Below, one piece after another: positions 1 through 6,958 of a DNA stretch of 22,345 bases. The notes beneath the pieces were generated by a model. That model was given only the letters and a program-made list of their open reading frames with translations. It did no database searches and was not told the DNA's origin. Every line of letters begins with the position of its first letter. The stretch's first letter is position 1. The stretch comes from Candidatus Collierbacteria bacterium (GTDB lineage: Bacteria; Patescibacteriota; Microgenomatia; UBA1400; MFAQ01), in contig JAHFKQ010000008.1 of the NCBI GenBank assembly GCA_023245265.1, positions 1-22,345 of the forward strand, in the 5' to 3' direction. A program made the position numbers and the translations under genes.

Positions 1-170
1 AAAAGATTTTCGGGTTTGACATTCAACTTCAGTAAGTAACGATACCCCTGAAAACCAAGAGAAACCACCAGAGCGAGAAGAAGCGTCGAAAGAAGAAGCC
101 AAAAATGTTTTTGAAGGTAATCGATGATTTTGACAAAAAAGCGCATGGGCCGAAGATGACTTAATTTCAC
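1..170 (-). CDS. Membrane-anchored protein, N-terminal fragment (runs off window start)
   Basis: This reading frame is open from GTG at 170 (or ATG at 146) to the window edge, giving about 56 visible residues. It starts with a basic cytoplasmic stretch (MRFFVKIIDYLQKHF, counted from the ATG). One hydrophobic helix rich in Leu, Ala and Val follows, and then a segment that looks extracytoplasmic (GFQGYRYLLKLNVKPENL). The layout is an uncleaved signal anchor with the rest of the protein outside. GTG lies 5 bases after the tpiA stop codon, so the two genes are probably co-transcribed and may be translationally coupled. Neither start has a Shine-Dalgarno, so the choice is open. Too little is visible to name a family. 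A lipoprotein-like or solute-binding protein with an N-terminal anchor is possible but unsupported. Confidence 0.7.
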   Translation of the reverse strand, partial: MKLSHLRPMRFFVKIIDYLQKHFWLLLSTLLLALVVSLGFQGYRYLLKLNVKPENL

Positions 171-175
171 GGTGA

Positions 176-868
176 TTAAGAAAGACTGGTAATAATACCC
201 GCAAAGAGAGTCGGCTCTAGGCTATCGGTACCGACCAAGACACCGTCAATGCGGCCTTGCCTGACAAATGAAGCGGCATTGTCCGAGGAAACAGAACCGC
301 CATATAGTACCGGGGCCGAGTTGTCCGTCAGAAAGGCAATTTGGGTGCAGACATGATTGGCGTCGGTAGGCTCGACCGGCTTGCCGGTACCGATAGCCGA
401 GATAGGTTCATAAACAAAGAAACAGCGGGAAACATCGACATCGTGGTGAAAAAGTTCTTTGACTTGCTCATCAAGATAAGGAGTATCGAGACAGACTATC
501 GGAGTGATGGAGTTTTCCAAAAGATAGCGCGCCTTGAGAGCCACAATCTCAGAAGTTTCACCAAATTCGTGTCGGCGCTCAGAGTGACCGACGAGACAGT
601 AGTTTACTAACTCGGCCAGCATATTAGCCGTTATCTCACCGGTATGTTTGCCGGGTGGCAAATGAGAGACATTTTGAGAGCCGGAGATGATGGGCAGACC
701 CAGATCGGCGATTTTATGATTAAAAGAAGCGATATCGGTAAAAGGGAGACAAAGAATGACAGAGACGGAGGAGGAAAAACTGGGACGGAGAGCGGAAAGT
801 TCATCCAGCCAGATGAGGGACTCGGTGATATTTTGGTTGCTTTTCCAGTTGCCAATAATGTATTTCAC
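176..868 (-). CDS. tpiA: Triosephosphate isomerase, compact form
   Basis: This enzyme interconverts dihydroxyacetone phosphate and glyceraldehyde 3-phosphate in glycolysis, in the cytoplasm. The 230-residue product has all the family landmarks: N7 and K9 in GNWKSN, the catalytic His95 in VGHSERR, the catalytic base Glu154 followed by loop 6 (YEPISAIGTGKP), and the phosphate-binding YGGSV at 189-193. It is about 20 residues shorter than typical bacterial enzymes. The stretch between His95 and Glu154 is the shortest part, with the usual helix-rich segment after VCLDTP trimmed. The start is GTG at 868, chosen because a TATAAT box ends 7 bases upstream and the canonical N-terminus MKYIIGNWK begins there. 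The next gene on this strand starts 5 bases after its stop. The identification is secure. Confidence 0.97.
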   Translation of the reverse strand: MKYIIGNWKSNQNITESLIWLDELSALRPSFSSSVSVILCLPFTDIASFNHKIADLGLPIISGSQNVSHLPPGKHTGEITANMLAELVNYCLVGHSERRHEFGETSEIVALKARYLLENSITPIVCLDTPYLDEQVKELFHHDVDVSRCFFVYEPISAIGTGKPVEPTDANHVCTQIAFLTDNSAPVLYGGSVSSDNAASFVRQGRIDGVLVGTDSLEPTLFAGIITSLS

Positions 869-884
869 TAATTATATTATACCA
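869..884 (-). promoter_or_regulatory. Extended -10 promoter of tpiA, predicted leaderless
   Basis: On the minus strand TGG-TATAAT (884 down to 876) is followed by seven bases and then the GTG start at 868. Transcription would begin at or next to the start codon, with no room for a Shine-Dalgarno. No good -35 is visible; the extended TGN element probably compensates. Confidence 0.75.
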
Positions 885-908
885 ATCTGGATATGGTTCG
901 AAGTCCGC

Positions 909-937
909 AAAAAATGTGCTCGACTCGCTCCGAGTAC
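909..937 (-). terminator. Intrinsic terminator downstream of uvrD
   Basis: Read on the minus strand, a 7-bp stem (GTACTCG at 937-931 with CGAGCAC at 922-916, including one G-T pair) is followed by ATTTTTT at 915-909. It lies about 55 bases past the uvrD stop codon and before the tpiA promoter, so it would separate the two transcription units. An alternative inner pairing of ACTCG with CGAGT also exists. The remaining sequence between 938 and 992 shows nothing recognisable. Confidence 0.65.
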
Positions 938-992
938 GGGGGCATCTCTGCGCGCGTTTGTTTGCTAGACTTCTGCACCACGACACAATCCT

Positions 993-2903
993 CTACCAGT
1001 TATCGATGTCGTCGAAGTCTTCTTTAGAGGCTTCGGCCACTTCCCAGTCTTGGACGATGATGCGTTTTTTGTCGCCATATTCATCGAAGAGATCTTCTTT
1101 TTTCTCGGCCTTCTCAAATTGCCTAGAGAGACCGACTTTTTTCAGAAGGATTTCCGGAATTTCAGCCAAGAAACGAGAGGGAATGGATTGGTGTCGGCCA
1201 CCAAAAATAAGGCGGGAGCGAGCGAAAGAAATAGTCAGGTTTTCTTTGGCCCGGGTCATGGCGACATACATCAGACGACGCTCTTCCTCGATTTCTTCTT
1301 TGCCACCTTCAAACATCGAACGGGAGTGCGGAAACATACCCTCTTCCAAACCGACAACAAAGACCTCGGGAAATTCGAGGCCTTTGGCGGCATGAATGGT
1401 CATGAGGTTTATCTTGGCATTACTCCGGTGCTGTTTGATATCGGACTCAGATAAAGCGGCACTTTCCAGAAACTGGCCGACGGTTTCGTATTCGCTCGCG
1501 ACTGCTAAGAGTTCATTGATATTTTCGAGACGGGCGACATCTTCTTCGTCCCGTTCGTCAAAGCGGTCGAGATAATTGGTGATATTAACGATTTCCTCGA
1601 GGAGTTCTCCCGGCTGGCCATTGGCAATTTTTTCTTTGGCCTGGCGGAAGAGCCAGTCATCAAAAACCGCCGCTTTTCTTTTGCCGAGTTTTTCGATGCG
1701 TTGACGGCTGACATCTTCCTCGGAATTATTAATTAACCGGAGATAAGCCACCAGGTCTTTGACTTCAGCTCGGTTATAAAAGCGCAGGCCACCGATTAAT
1801 TTATAGGGCAAGTCTCGTTTAAGAAGCTCATCTTCAAAAGCGCGAGACTGGGCGTTGGTTCGATAAAGGATGGCGACCTCTTCATCTCGGTCACTAATTT
1901 TTCGGCACTGCTCAACAACGAATTTGGCCTCATCTTTTTCATCTTGAGCTTCGTAGAGATTGATTTTTTGACCCACTTCGCGAGTAGCCGAGAGTTTCAA
2001 GGTCGGATGGTTGACATTATTACTGACGACGCTATAGGCAGCATCCAAAATAGATTGGGTACTGCGGTAATTTTTGGGCAGACCGACGGTGGTTAAGTCC
2101 GGATAGGTTTCCTCCAGAAGTCGGAGGTTCCGATAATCTGCCCCCCGAAAGGAGTAAATAGCTTGGGCGGCGTCGCCCACAGCAGTGATATTGTGGCGAT
2201 CTCCGGCCAAGAGCTTGGTCAGCTCGAACTGGGCTTTATTAGTATCCTGATATTCATCCACCAGTATCCATTGGAGTTGTTCGTTCACTTCCTTTTGAAT
2301 TTCTTTGTTTTTTAAAACTTCAACCGCTTTGACCAGTAGATCATCAAAGTCGACGGCATTATTTTTTCTGAGCCGATCTTGATACTCGCGCCAGACTTTG
2401 GCGACCTGCCGGTAGAGATAATCATGAGCTCTCTCCTCGGCCATTTTTTGGGTGACCAAATCATTTTTCATTTTACTAATAAGAGCCAAGAACATCCCCG
2501 GCTTACTTTGTTTAGGGTCAATCGAGAGGTCTTTTAAAATATTTTTCATGAGGGACTCACAGTCCCCCGTATCAAAGATGACATAGTGGGGATTGAGACC
2601 GACGATAGAACCGTATTTTCGTAAAAGTTTGGCGCAAAAAGTGTGGAAAGTACCGGAAAAACCGATCTCGTTTTTTTTCTCGCCCATTTTTTTGATGCGC
2701 TCTTTCATCTCCCCCGCCGCTTTGTTGGTAAAGGTCAAGAGAGCGATGGTGGAAGGATCGACATGCTTTTCTTTAATGAGCCAGGCGACACGATGGATCA
2801 AGACCCTAGTTTTGCCGGAGCCGGCACCGGCGAGCACCAGCAGAGGTCCTTCCCGGTGAGTGACGGCGATTAGTTGTTCGGCGTTGAGATTATTTCCTTC
2901 CAC
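993..2903 (-). CDS. uvrD: UvrD/PcrA-type superfamily 1A DNA helicase, short form
   Basis: This is a 3'-5' ATP-dependent DNA helicase of the UvrD/PcrA/Rep family, acting in repair and in clearing replication obstacles. The 636 residues contain Walker A AGAGSGKT (25-32), motif Ia TFTNKAAGEM, Walker B VDEYQDT (215-221), motif III GDAAQAIYSFRGA (243-255), NYRST (278-282), the TIHAAKGLEF motif V and the EERRLMYVAMTRAKENL motif VI. It is roughly 80-100 residues shorter than PcrA. The loss is mostly in the 2B region after LRLINNSEEDVSRQRI, where the segment with the usual P-x-R-G-I-G element is replaced by a short Lys/Arg-rich stretch. Motif III has GDAAQA where GDDDQS is usual. The start is GTG at 2903, fixed by the -10 box 6 bases upstream. 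It is divergent from the FemAB pair and monocistronic, with its own terminator. Confidence 0.95.
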   Translation of the reverse strand: MEGNNLNAEQLIAVTHREGPLLVLAGAGSGKTRVLIHRVAWLIKEKHVDPSTIALLTFTNKAAGEMKERIKKMGEKKNEIGFSGTFHTFCAKLLRKYGSIVGLNPHYVIFDTGDCESLMKNILKDLSIDPKQSKPGMFLALISKMKNDLVTQKMAEERAHDYLYRQVAKVWREYQDRLRKNNAVDFDDLLVKAVEVLKNKEIQKEVNEQLQWILVDEYQDTNKAQFELTKLLAGDRHNITAVGDAAQAIYSFRGADYRNLRLLEETYPDLTTVGLPKNYRSTQSILDAAYSVVSNNVNHPTLKLSATREVGQKINLYEAQDEKDEAKFVVEQCRKISDRDEEVAILYRTNAQSRAFEDELLKRDLPYKLIGGLRFYNRAEVKDLVAYLRLINNSEEDVSRQRIEKLGKRKAAVFDDWLFRQAKEKIANGQPGELLEEIVNITNYLDRFDERDEEDVARLENINELLAVASEYETVGQFLESAALSESDIKQHRSNAKINLMTIHAAKGLEFPEVFVVGLEEGMFPHSRSMFEGGKEEIEEERRLMYVAMTRAKENLTISFARSRLIFGGRHQSIPSRFLAEIPEILLKKVGLSRQFEKAEKKEDLFDEYGDKKRIIVQDWEVAEASKEDFDDIDNW

Positions 2904-2937
2904 TCAAACATTTTAGTCTAATTATCATCAGTCGCAA
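2904..2937 (-). promoter_or_regulatory. uvrD promoter, predicted leaderless
   Basis: On the minus strand there is a -35-like TTGCGA (2937-2932), a 16-base spacer, a -10 TAAAAT (2915-2910), six bases, then GTG at 2903. The -35 matches TTGACA at 4 of 6 positions. The spacing predicts transcription starting at the start codon. Confidence 0.65.
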
Positions 2938-2955
2938 TGACAAGGTGAGAGAGGG

Positions 2956-2967
2956 TACAATATATTT
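2956..2967 (+). promoter_or_regulatory. Promoter of the FemAB pair, predicted leaderless
   Basis: TACAAT (2956-2961) is followed by six bases and the GTG start at 2968. No convincing -35 is visible at normal spacing. It sits back to back with the uvrD promoter in a 64-base divergent gap. Confidence 0.6.
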
Positions 2968-3987
2968 GTGATTAGAGAAGCGACCGAAAAAGACCAAAAG
3001 ATATTTAATACGCTAGCCAGACACCCTTTACAGTCCTGGCAGTGGGGAGATTTCCGAAAAGAAACGGGGGTCTTGGTGACCAGATTGATTCAAGAAACGG
3101 AACTCAAAGTCCAAGCGGTTTATCAGATTACCTGGCACCGGATACCAAAGACGAACCGTTTTATCGGCTATTGCCCAAAGTCAGTGATACCCGATGACGA
3201 AGCGTTGCGGGCGATTGCCTCACTAGCCCAAAAAAGAAGGGCGATTATGGTCAAGTTCGAGCCAAACGAAAAAGTGAGTGAGGTAGCACTAAAAAAAATT
3301 GGTGTCTTGAGTGAGCAATTTGACCTAGCCAAGGGAAAACCTTTATTTACCAAGTACTCATTTCAGCTGGATATTAGCAAGAGTGAAGAAGAACTCTTGA
3401 AAGGGATGCACCAAAAAACTCGTTACAACCTGCGCTTGGCCGAGAAAAAGGGAGTCCAAATAGTTGAAGATAACTCGGAAAAAGGCTTTGAAGAATACTG
3501 GAAATTGATGGAAGTGACGACCAAGAGACAAGGCTTTTTTGCTCATGGCAAAAATTATCACCGCAAGATGTGGCAGACGATGATCGGAACGAAGATGGGA
3601 CATCTTTTTAAGGCTGTCTATGAAGGTGAGACCCTGACGACCTGGGTGCTGTTTGAACTAAACGATGTCCTTTATTATCCTTACGGAGCCTCGAGTGACA
3701 GGCATCGAGAGGTGATGGCAAATAATTTGATGATGTGGGAAGCGATAAAGTTTGGCAAAAAACAAGGAGCCAAACTATTTGATTTGTGGGGCAGTCTGGG
3801 GCCAAACCCGGATATTAAAGATCCTTGGTATGGATTTCACCGATTTAAACAAGGGTTCGGGGCCGAACTTCAAGAGTTTGTCGGGAGTTATGATTTGGTG
3901 ATAAACCGAACCGAGTATCGGCTTTATGAATGGGCCGAAAAGACGAGATGGGTATTACTGAAAATCTTGGCCAAGTTTAGAAAATAG
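2968..3987 (+). CDS. FemAB-family peptidoglycan bridge aminoacyltransferase
   Basis: FemAB/FemX proteins use aminoacyl-tRNA to add amino acids to the stem-peptide side chain of the peptidoglycan precursor lipid II at the inner face of the membrane. The 339 residues show the twin GNAT-like layout. The N-terminal WQWGDFRKETG is the classic opening. KTRYNLRLAEKKGV (about 145-158) and the second-half GASSDRHREVMAN, FDLWGSLG and FKQGFGAE elements are strongly conserved in the family. The C-terminal segment ends in a basic amphipathic helix. The start is GTG at 2968, supported by the -10 box 6 bases upstream. The second FemAB-like gene begins on the base after its stop codon. The family is certain; which amino acid is added cannot be read from sequence. 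Confidence 0.93.
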   Translation: MIREATEKDQKIFNTLARHPLQSWQWGDFRKETGVLVTRLIQETELKVQAVYQITWHRIPKTNRFIGYCPKSVIPDDEALRAIASLAQKRRAIMVKFEPNEKVSEVALKKIGVLSEQFDLAKGKPLFTKYSFQLDISKSEEELLKGMHQKTRYNLRLAEKKGVQIVEDNSEKGFEEYWKLMEVTTKRQGFFAHGKNYHRKMWQTMIGTKMGHLFKAVYEGETLTTWVLFELNDVLYYPYGASSDRHREVMANNLMMWEAIKFGKKQGAKLFDLWGSLGPNPDIKDPWYGFHRFKQGFGAELQEFVGSYDLVINRTEYRLYEWAEKTRWVLLKILAKFRK

Positions 3988-4809
3988 ATGGAGGATATTC
4001 GACAGTGTCTTGGCTGGAAAAATTATTTGACGGATAAAGGCTGGCAAGTGGTGAGTTTGCGGGCAGAAGATGGAGTTCATCGAATGAAGGCTTTTATTGT
4101 GCCCTTGGGGATTTTGGGACTAAAGATGTTAAAGCTCCAGCGGTCCGAGTATGACCCAGGCTGGCGAGAACTCAAACAACTTAAAAGAAAGTATGGGGTA
4201 GTCAGCTCGGTCATTGAGCCTCTCAGAGTGCAAGACCCCCTAGGCTACCGAATGGCCGGTTACAAACTATCGATGATGCCGTACTTGGCTACCAAAACCT
4301 ACATGGTGGATTTAACGCAGTCGGAAAACGACCTTTGGAAAAATTTATCGGAAAATGCCAAACGCCAAGTGATCAAAAACAAAGAGGCGCAAATCGAAGA
4401 GATAAAAATTGATGAATTTTTTGAACTCTGGAAAAAGAATAGCAAAATCTGGACGATGAAAAAAACGGAACTCAAAAGTATCATCAAAAGATTTAAAGGA
4501 CGGGCAAAATTGATCGTAAGCCGAAAAGGAGATGATCATTATTCGGGGCTTTTGATTTTGTATACCTCAGATATGGCAAACTACTACCAGACCTGGACGA
4601 GTGAGAAAGGGCGAATCTCCGGTGCCCACTACAAACTGGTCTGGGAAGAAATGCTCAGAGCCAAAAAAAACGGCCTTAAATTTTTTGATTTGGAGGGAAT
4701 CTTCGATGAAAGGTGGCCACAAAAAAGATGGAGAGGTTTTACGGAGTTTAAACGCCGGTTCGGGGGTCAAGCGGTTTCATTTCCGGGGAGTTTTTTCCGC
4801 TGGCTCTAA
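3988..4809 (+). CDS. Second FemAB-like aminoacyltransferase, divergent N-terminal half
   Basis: The 273-residue product belongs to the FemAB/GNAT-type transferases. The C-terminal half is clear: YYQTWTSEKGRISGAHYKLVWEE (about 192-214), the FFDLEGIFDERWP motif and the FTEFKRRFGG closing element match the second domain of FemAB proteins. NLSENAKRQVIKNKEA resembles the family's conserved KTRYNIRLAEKKG segment but has diverged. The first 100 residues lack the WxWGDF opening, so the first GNAT-like domain is reduced. ATG at 3988 directly follows the stop of the upstream FemAB gene, so the pair is one operon, perhaps adding successive residues of one cross-bridge (inference). Its last 62 bases overlap the convergent DUF35 gene. 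Confidence 0.85.
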   Translation: MEDIRQCLGWKNYLTDKGWQVVSLRAEDGVHRMKAFIVPLGILGLKMLKLQRSEYDPGWRELKQLKRKYGVVSSVIEPLRVQDPLGYRMAGYKLSMMPYLATKTYMVDLTQSENDLWKNLSENAKRQVIKNKEAQIEEIKIDEFFELWKKNSKIWTMKKTELKSIIKRFKGRAKLIVSRKGDDHYSGLLILYTSDMANYYQTWTSEKGRISGAHYKLVWEEMLRAKKNGLKFFDLEGIFDERWPQKRWRGFTEFKRRFGGQAVSFPGSFFRWL

Positions 4810-5098
4810 GTAGTGGTGGTCGAAATTTATAACCGTAGCTAATGAGCCCGCGGTCGCCGTCCTCGGAAAGTTTGCGAGTAACCATCTCGACCGGCAGACC
4901 AATATAAATATCTTCGATCTCAACATCAGTGAGTTGAGCGGTGATGAGGGGTCCCTCCGAAAGTCTTACCAGAGCGACGATATAAGGCACAAACTGAGTG
5001 AAACCCCGAGGAGCTTCATAAACAACGGTAAAAGAGTAGACTTCACCCCGACCGGAGAAAGAATATTTTTCAGCGTCGAAGCGGCGAGCGAATTCCAT
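4748..5098 (-). CDS. DUF35 OB-fold protein lacking the zinc-ribbon domain
   Basis: The 116 residues match the C-terminal OB-fold of DUF35/ChsH2-like proteins: SGRGEVYSFTVVYEAP (residues 15-30), FVPYIVALVRLSEGP, then IYIGLPVEMVTRK and the closing YGYKFRPP. Family members normally start with a rubredoxin-like CxxC...CxxC ribbon. Here there are no Cys residues and no room for one, because a stop lies in frame a few codons upstream. A TACTAT box ends 7 bases before ATG 5098, so this start looks real. Family members usually assist thiolase or acyl-CoA enzymes; no such partner is in the window. The last 20 or so residues extend past the normal family end into the convergent FemAB gene. Function is unknown. 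Confidence 0.8.
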   Translation of the reverse strand: MEFARRFDAEKYSFSGRGEVYSFTVVYEAPRGFTQFVPYIVALVRLSEGPLITAQLTDVEIEDIYIGLPVEMVTRKLSEDGDRGLISYGYKFRPPLLRASGKNSPEMKPLDPRTGV

Positions 5099-5111
5099 TG
5101 CGTAAATAGTA
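5099..5111 (-). promoter_or_regulatory. -10 box of the DUF35 gene, predicted leaderless
   Basis: On the minus strand TACTAT (5111-5106) is followed by seven bases and ATG at 5098. It lies in the 48-base gap after ung, so the DUF35 gene may have its own transcript besides read-through. Confidence 0.55.
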
Positions 5112-5146
5112 ATGCAAAATACCTACCAAGAGGTGTCAGGTTATTG

Positions 5147-5809
5147 CTACCACTCGATAGGAGTGAGTCCGTGTTCGAGCAAGTATTGATTAGTACGGCT
5201 GAAGGGTCGACTGCCGAAAAAGCCGGAGTGGGCGGAAAAGGGTGAGGGGTGGGGAGACTTGATGACCAGGTGTTTGCCGGTATCGATGAAGGCTCCTTTC
5301 TTTTGGGCATAATTACCCCAAAGGATGAAGACCAGATGAGTTTTTCTTTCTGCCAGGGCGCGGATAATAGCATCGGTAAAGGTTTCCCAACCTTTATTTT
5401 GGTGAGACCCCGGACTATTGGCGGCAACGGTTAAAGTGGCGTTCAGAAGCAAGACACCTTGCTTGGTCCAGTGCTCCAGATTACCGGAGGCGTGAGTAGG
5501 GTGTCCCAGATCAGTTTCGATTTCTTTATAAATATTTTGGAGTGAGGGAGGTGACTTGACACCATCCGGAACAGAGAAAGAAAGACCGTGGGCTTGGCCC
5601 GGACCATGGTAGGGGTCTTGGCCCAGGATGACGACCTTCACCTCCTCAAACGGCAAACTGTCGAGGGCGGCAAAAATTAATTTGGCCGGAGGGAAAACGG
5701 TTTTGTTTCGATACTCACTTCGGACAAACGCAGTTAAGTCCAGAAAATATGGTTTTTCAAATTCATCTTCCAAAATTTTCTTCCAAGAGGGTTCGAGACG
5801 GACATTCAT
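5147..5809 (-). CDS. ung: Uracil-DNA glycosylase, family 1
   Basis: Ung removes uracil from DNA and starts base-excision repair. The 220-residue protein carries the full family 1 signature. Water-activating GQDPYHGPGQAHGLSFSV holds the catalytic Asp65, LLNATLTV carries the uracil-binding Asn, and HPSPFSAHSGFFGSRPFS contains the catalytic His187 and the minor-groove loop. The length is normal for bacteria. ATG at 5809 gives a standard N-terminus (SWKKILEDEF). It lies 13 bases after the stop of the membrane metalloprotease candidate and upstream of the DUF35 gene on the same strand. A TAAAAT box 5 bases before the ATG suggests its own leaderless transcript. Identification is secure. Confidence 0.97.
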   Translation of the reverse strand: MNVRLEPSWKKILEDEFEKPYFLDLTAFVRSEYRNKTVFPPAKLIFAALDSLPFEEVKVVILGQDPYHGPGQAHGLSFSVPDGVKSPPSLQNIYKEIETDLGHPTHASGNLEHWTKQGVLLLNATLTVAANSPGSHQNKGWETFTDAIIRALAERKTHLVFILWGNYAQKKGAFIDTGKHLVIKSPHPSPFSAHSGFFGSRPFSRTNQYLLEHGLTPIEW

Positions 5810-5820
5810 GAGGTATTTTA
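5810..5820 (-). promoter_or_regulatory. -10 box of ung, possible leaderless start
   Basis: On the minus strand TAAAAT (5820-5815) is followed by five bases and ATG at 5809, inside the short gap after the upstream gene. No Shine-Dalgarno is present. No clear -35 is seen, so this is weaker than the divergent cases. Confidence 0.45.
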
Positions 5821-5822
5821 AG

Positions 5823-6503
5823 CTATCGGCGACGAAGACTATTAAGAAGAAATAAGAAGCCGATGATGATTAGATTAAAAAAGAGACTAATCAGGAGAGC
5901 ACCGGTCATGGTATCAAGCAAGATCCAAACAGAAGAACCGGCCCCAAGAGAGAATTGAAAGCCAAAATACCAGGCCAAGAGAACAGCGAGAGCCGAAAAA
6001 GAAAAGAGAGGTAGAGTTTGCTTGATATCCGACCAGCTGGGGAAAAAGGAGTTAGAAATAACGAAAAATAAATAGATCTGGAAAAGTAGGGGGTAGATAT
6101 TTTGGATTTGATAGTTATGCCTCATCAGAGTGGCTAGCCAAACCAGGAGAGTCATACCGGAGATGAAGGGAGCCAACCCCACCAAGAAACCCTGAAGAGG
6201 ATTCATCCGCGAGACCTGGACAGAACCCAGAGCGACACCGTGGCGCTCTCCCGGGGAGTGAAGATCCTGAATGAATTCAGGAAAGATCTCGATTTTCCCG
6301 GTCCGAGTTCCGGTAGCGGCCGCTACCAGAAAATGAGAAATTTCGTGGATGATGGTCCCGGGAAAAAAGATGAGACTCCAAAACCAAATCAAAAGATTAC
6401 GGTTGCCACCCAGCCGAAAAATAAGACGGGAAAGAGAAAGGTTTATTTGACGCTGGGTCAAGAAAAGACCGCAGAGACTAAGCAAGACATAAAGAAAAGA
6501 CAT
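5823..6503 (-). CDS. Multi-pass membrane protein with HEISH zinc-metalloprotease motif
   Basis: The 226-residue product is very hydrophobic, with about six predicted membrane segments. Within the second one, FFPGTIIHEISHFLVA places an HExxH motif (His53, Glu54, His57) in the bilayer, as in M50-like site-2 proteases and related intramembrane metallopeptidases. A later FPSWSD (Asp159) is a candidate third zinc ligand; that role is inference. The Pro-Gly before the HExxH and the short loop KIEIFPEF after it resemble uncharacterised M50-like families. No PDZ domain is present, so it is not a standard RseP. ATG 6503 is 3 bases after the tspO stop, so the two are co-transcribed. The substrate is unknown. 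Confidence 0.7.
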   Translation of the reverse strand: MSFLYVLLSLCGLFLTQRQINLSLSRLIFRLGGNRNLLIWFWSLIFFPGTIIHEISHFLVAAATGTRTGKIEIFPEFIQDLHSPGERHGVALGSVQVSRMNPLQGFLVGLAPFISGMTLLVWLATLMRHNYQIQNIYPLLFQIYLFFVISNSFFPSWSDIKQTLPLFSFSALAVLLAWYFGFQFSLGAGSSVWILLDTMTGALLISLFFNLIIIGFLFLLNSLRRR

Positions 6504-6506
6504 CTC

Positions 6507-6911
6507 TTAGAGATTCAGATAGGTGACGGTGAGCTGAAGAATGGTGGCAAAACTAACCCAAGCCAGATAAGGTAAATTGATATAAGTCACCCAGCGAATC
6601 TTGGGATAAATAATTTTGAGGGACCAGATAAGGGTGACCAAAACGAGCAGGATATCAAGGGCGGCAAGAAGGTTACTACGAAGGCCAAATTGTAGAGGGG
6701 TAAAGGCGAAATTAAAAATAAGATTCAGAATAAAGGGCCAGGCGAAGGATCTCTTGAGCTTTTTTTTATAGACACGATAAAGAACAGTGCCAAAAGAGAG
6801 GGCAATTAAGAGATAGAGGATAGTCCAAACCGGACCAAAGAGCCAGGAAGGGGGCGCCCAGGTGGGTTTTATTAAAGTTTGATACCAATTGTAAGTAGTG
6901 GTTTGGTCCAT
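6507..6911 (-). CDS. tspO: TspO/MBR family tryptophan-rich sensory protein
   Basis: TspO proteins are five-helix membrane proteins that bind porphyrins and other hydrophobic ligands and are linked to stress responses. From ATG at 6911 the product is 134 residues. WYQTLIKPTWAPPSWLFGPV is the diagnostic first-helix signature. FTPLQFGLRSN and PYLAWVSFATILQLTV match the third- to fifth-helix motifs. A longer frame beginning at TTG 6929 exists, but I reject it because the -10 box overlaps it and MDQTTTYNWYQ is the expected N-terminus. It is the first gene of a minus-strand run with the HEISH protein, ung and the DUF35 gene, and is divergent from the acyltransferase. Confidence 0.93.
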   Translation of the reverse strand: MDQTTTYNWYQTLIKPTWAPPSWLFGPVWTILYLLIALSFGTVLYRVYKKKLKRSFAWPFILNLIFNFAFTPLQFGLRSNLLAALDILLVLVTLIWSLKIIYPKIRWVTYINLPYLAWVSFATILQLTVTYLNL

Positions 6912-6925
6912 ATGAATTAAATATA
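6912..6925 (-). promoter_or_regulatory. tspO promoter, predicted (near-)leaderless
   Basis: On the minus strand TATATT (6925-6920) is followed by eight bases and ATG at 6911. This argues for ATG 6911 over the upstream TTG. A palindrome (6927-6941) covers the region just upstream of the -10. Confidence 0.6.
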
Positions 6926-6926
6926 G

Positions 6927-6941
6927 CAATTATTTTAATTG
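6927..6941. repeat. Perfect inverted repeat between divergent tspO and acyltransferase genes
   Basis: CAATTA-TTT-TAATTG: two 6-base arms with a 3-base centre. It lies between the two divergent -10 boxes and could be an operator acting on both promoters. AT-rich palindromes can also occur by chance. Confidence 0.5.
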
Positions 6942-6942
6942 T

Positions 6943-6958
6943 TGGTATCATTGCTCAT
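6943..6958 (+). promoter_or_regulatory. Extended -10 promoter of the acyltransferase gene, predicted leaderless
   Basis: TGG-TATCAT (6943-6951) is followed by seven bases and ATG at 6959, so transcription should start at the A of the start codon. Confidence 0.65.

Noticed and set aside
938..992. Possible tRNA or small RNA in the uvrD-tpiA gap
   Set aside because: No cloverleaf can be folded and no CCA-type end is seen. The only structure is the terminator at 909-937.
6912..6929. TTG start of tspO at 6929
   Set aside because: The TATATT box lies inside this extension, and ATG 6911 gives the typical TspO N-terminus.
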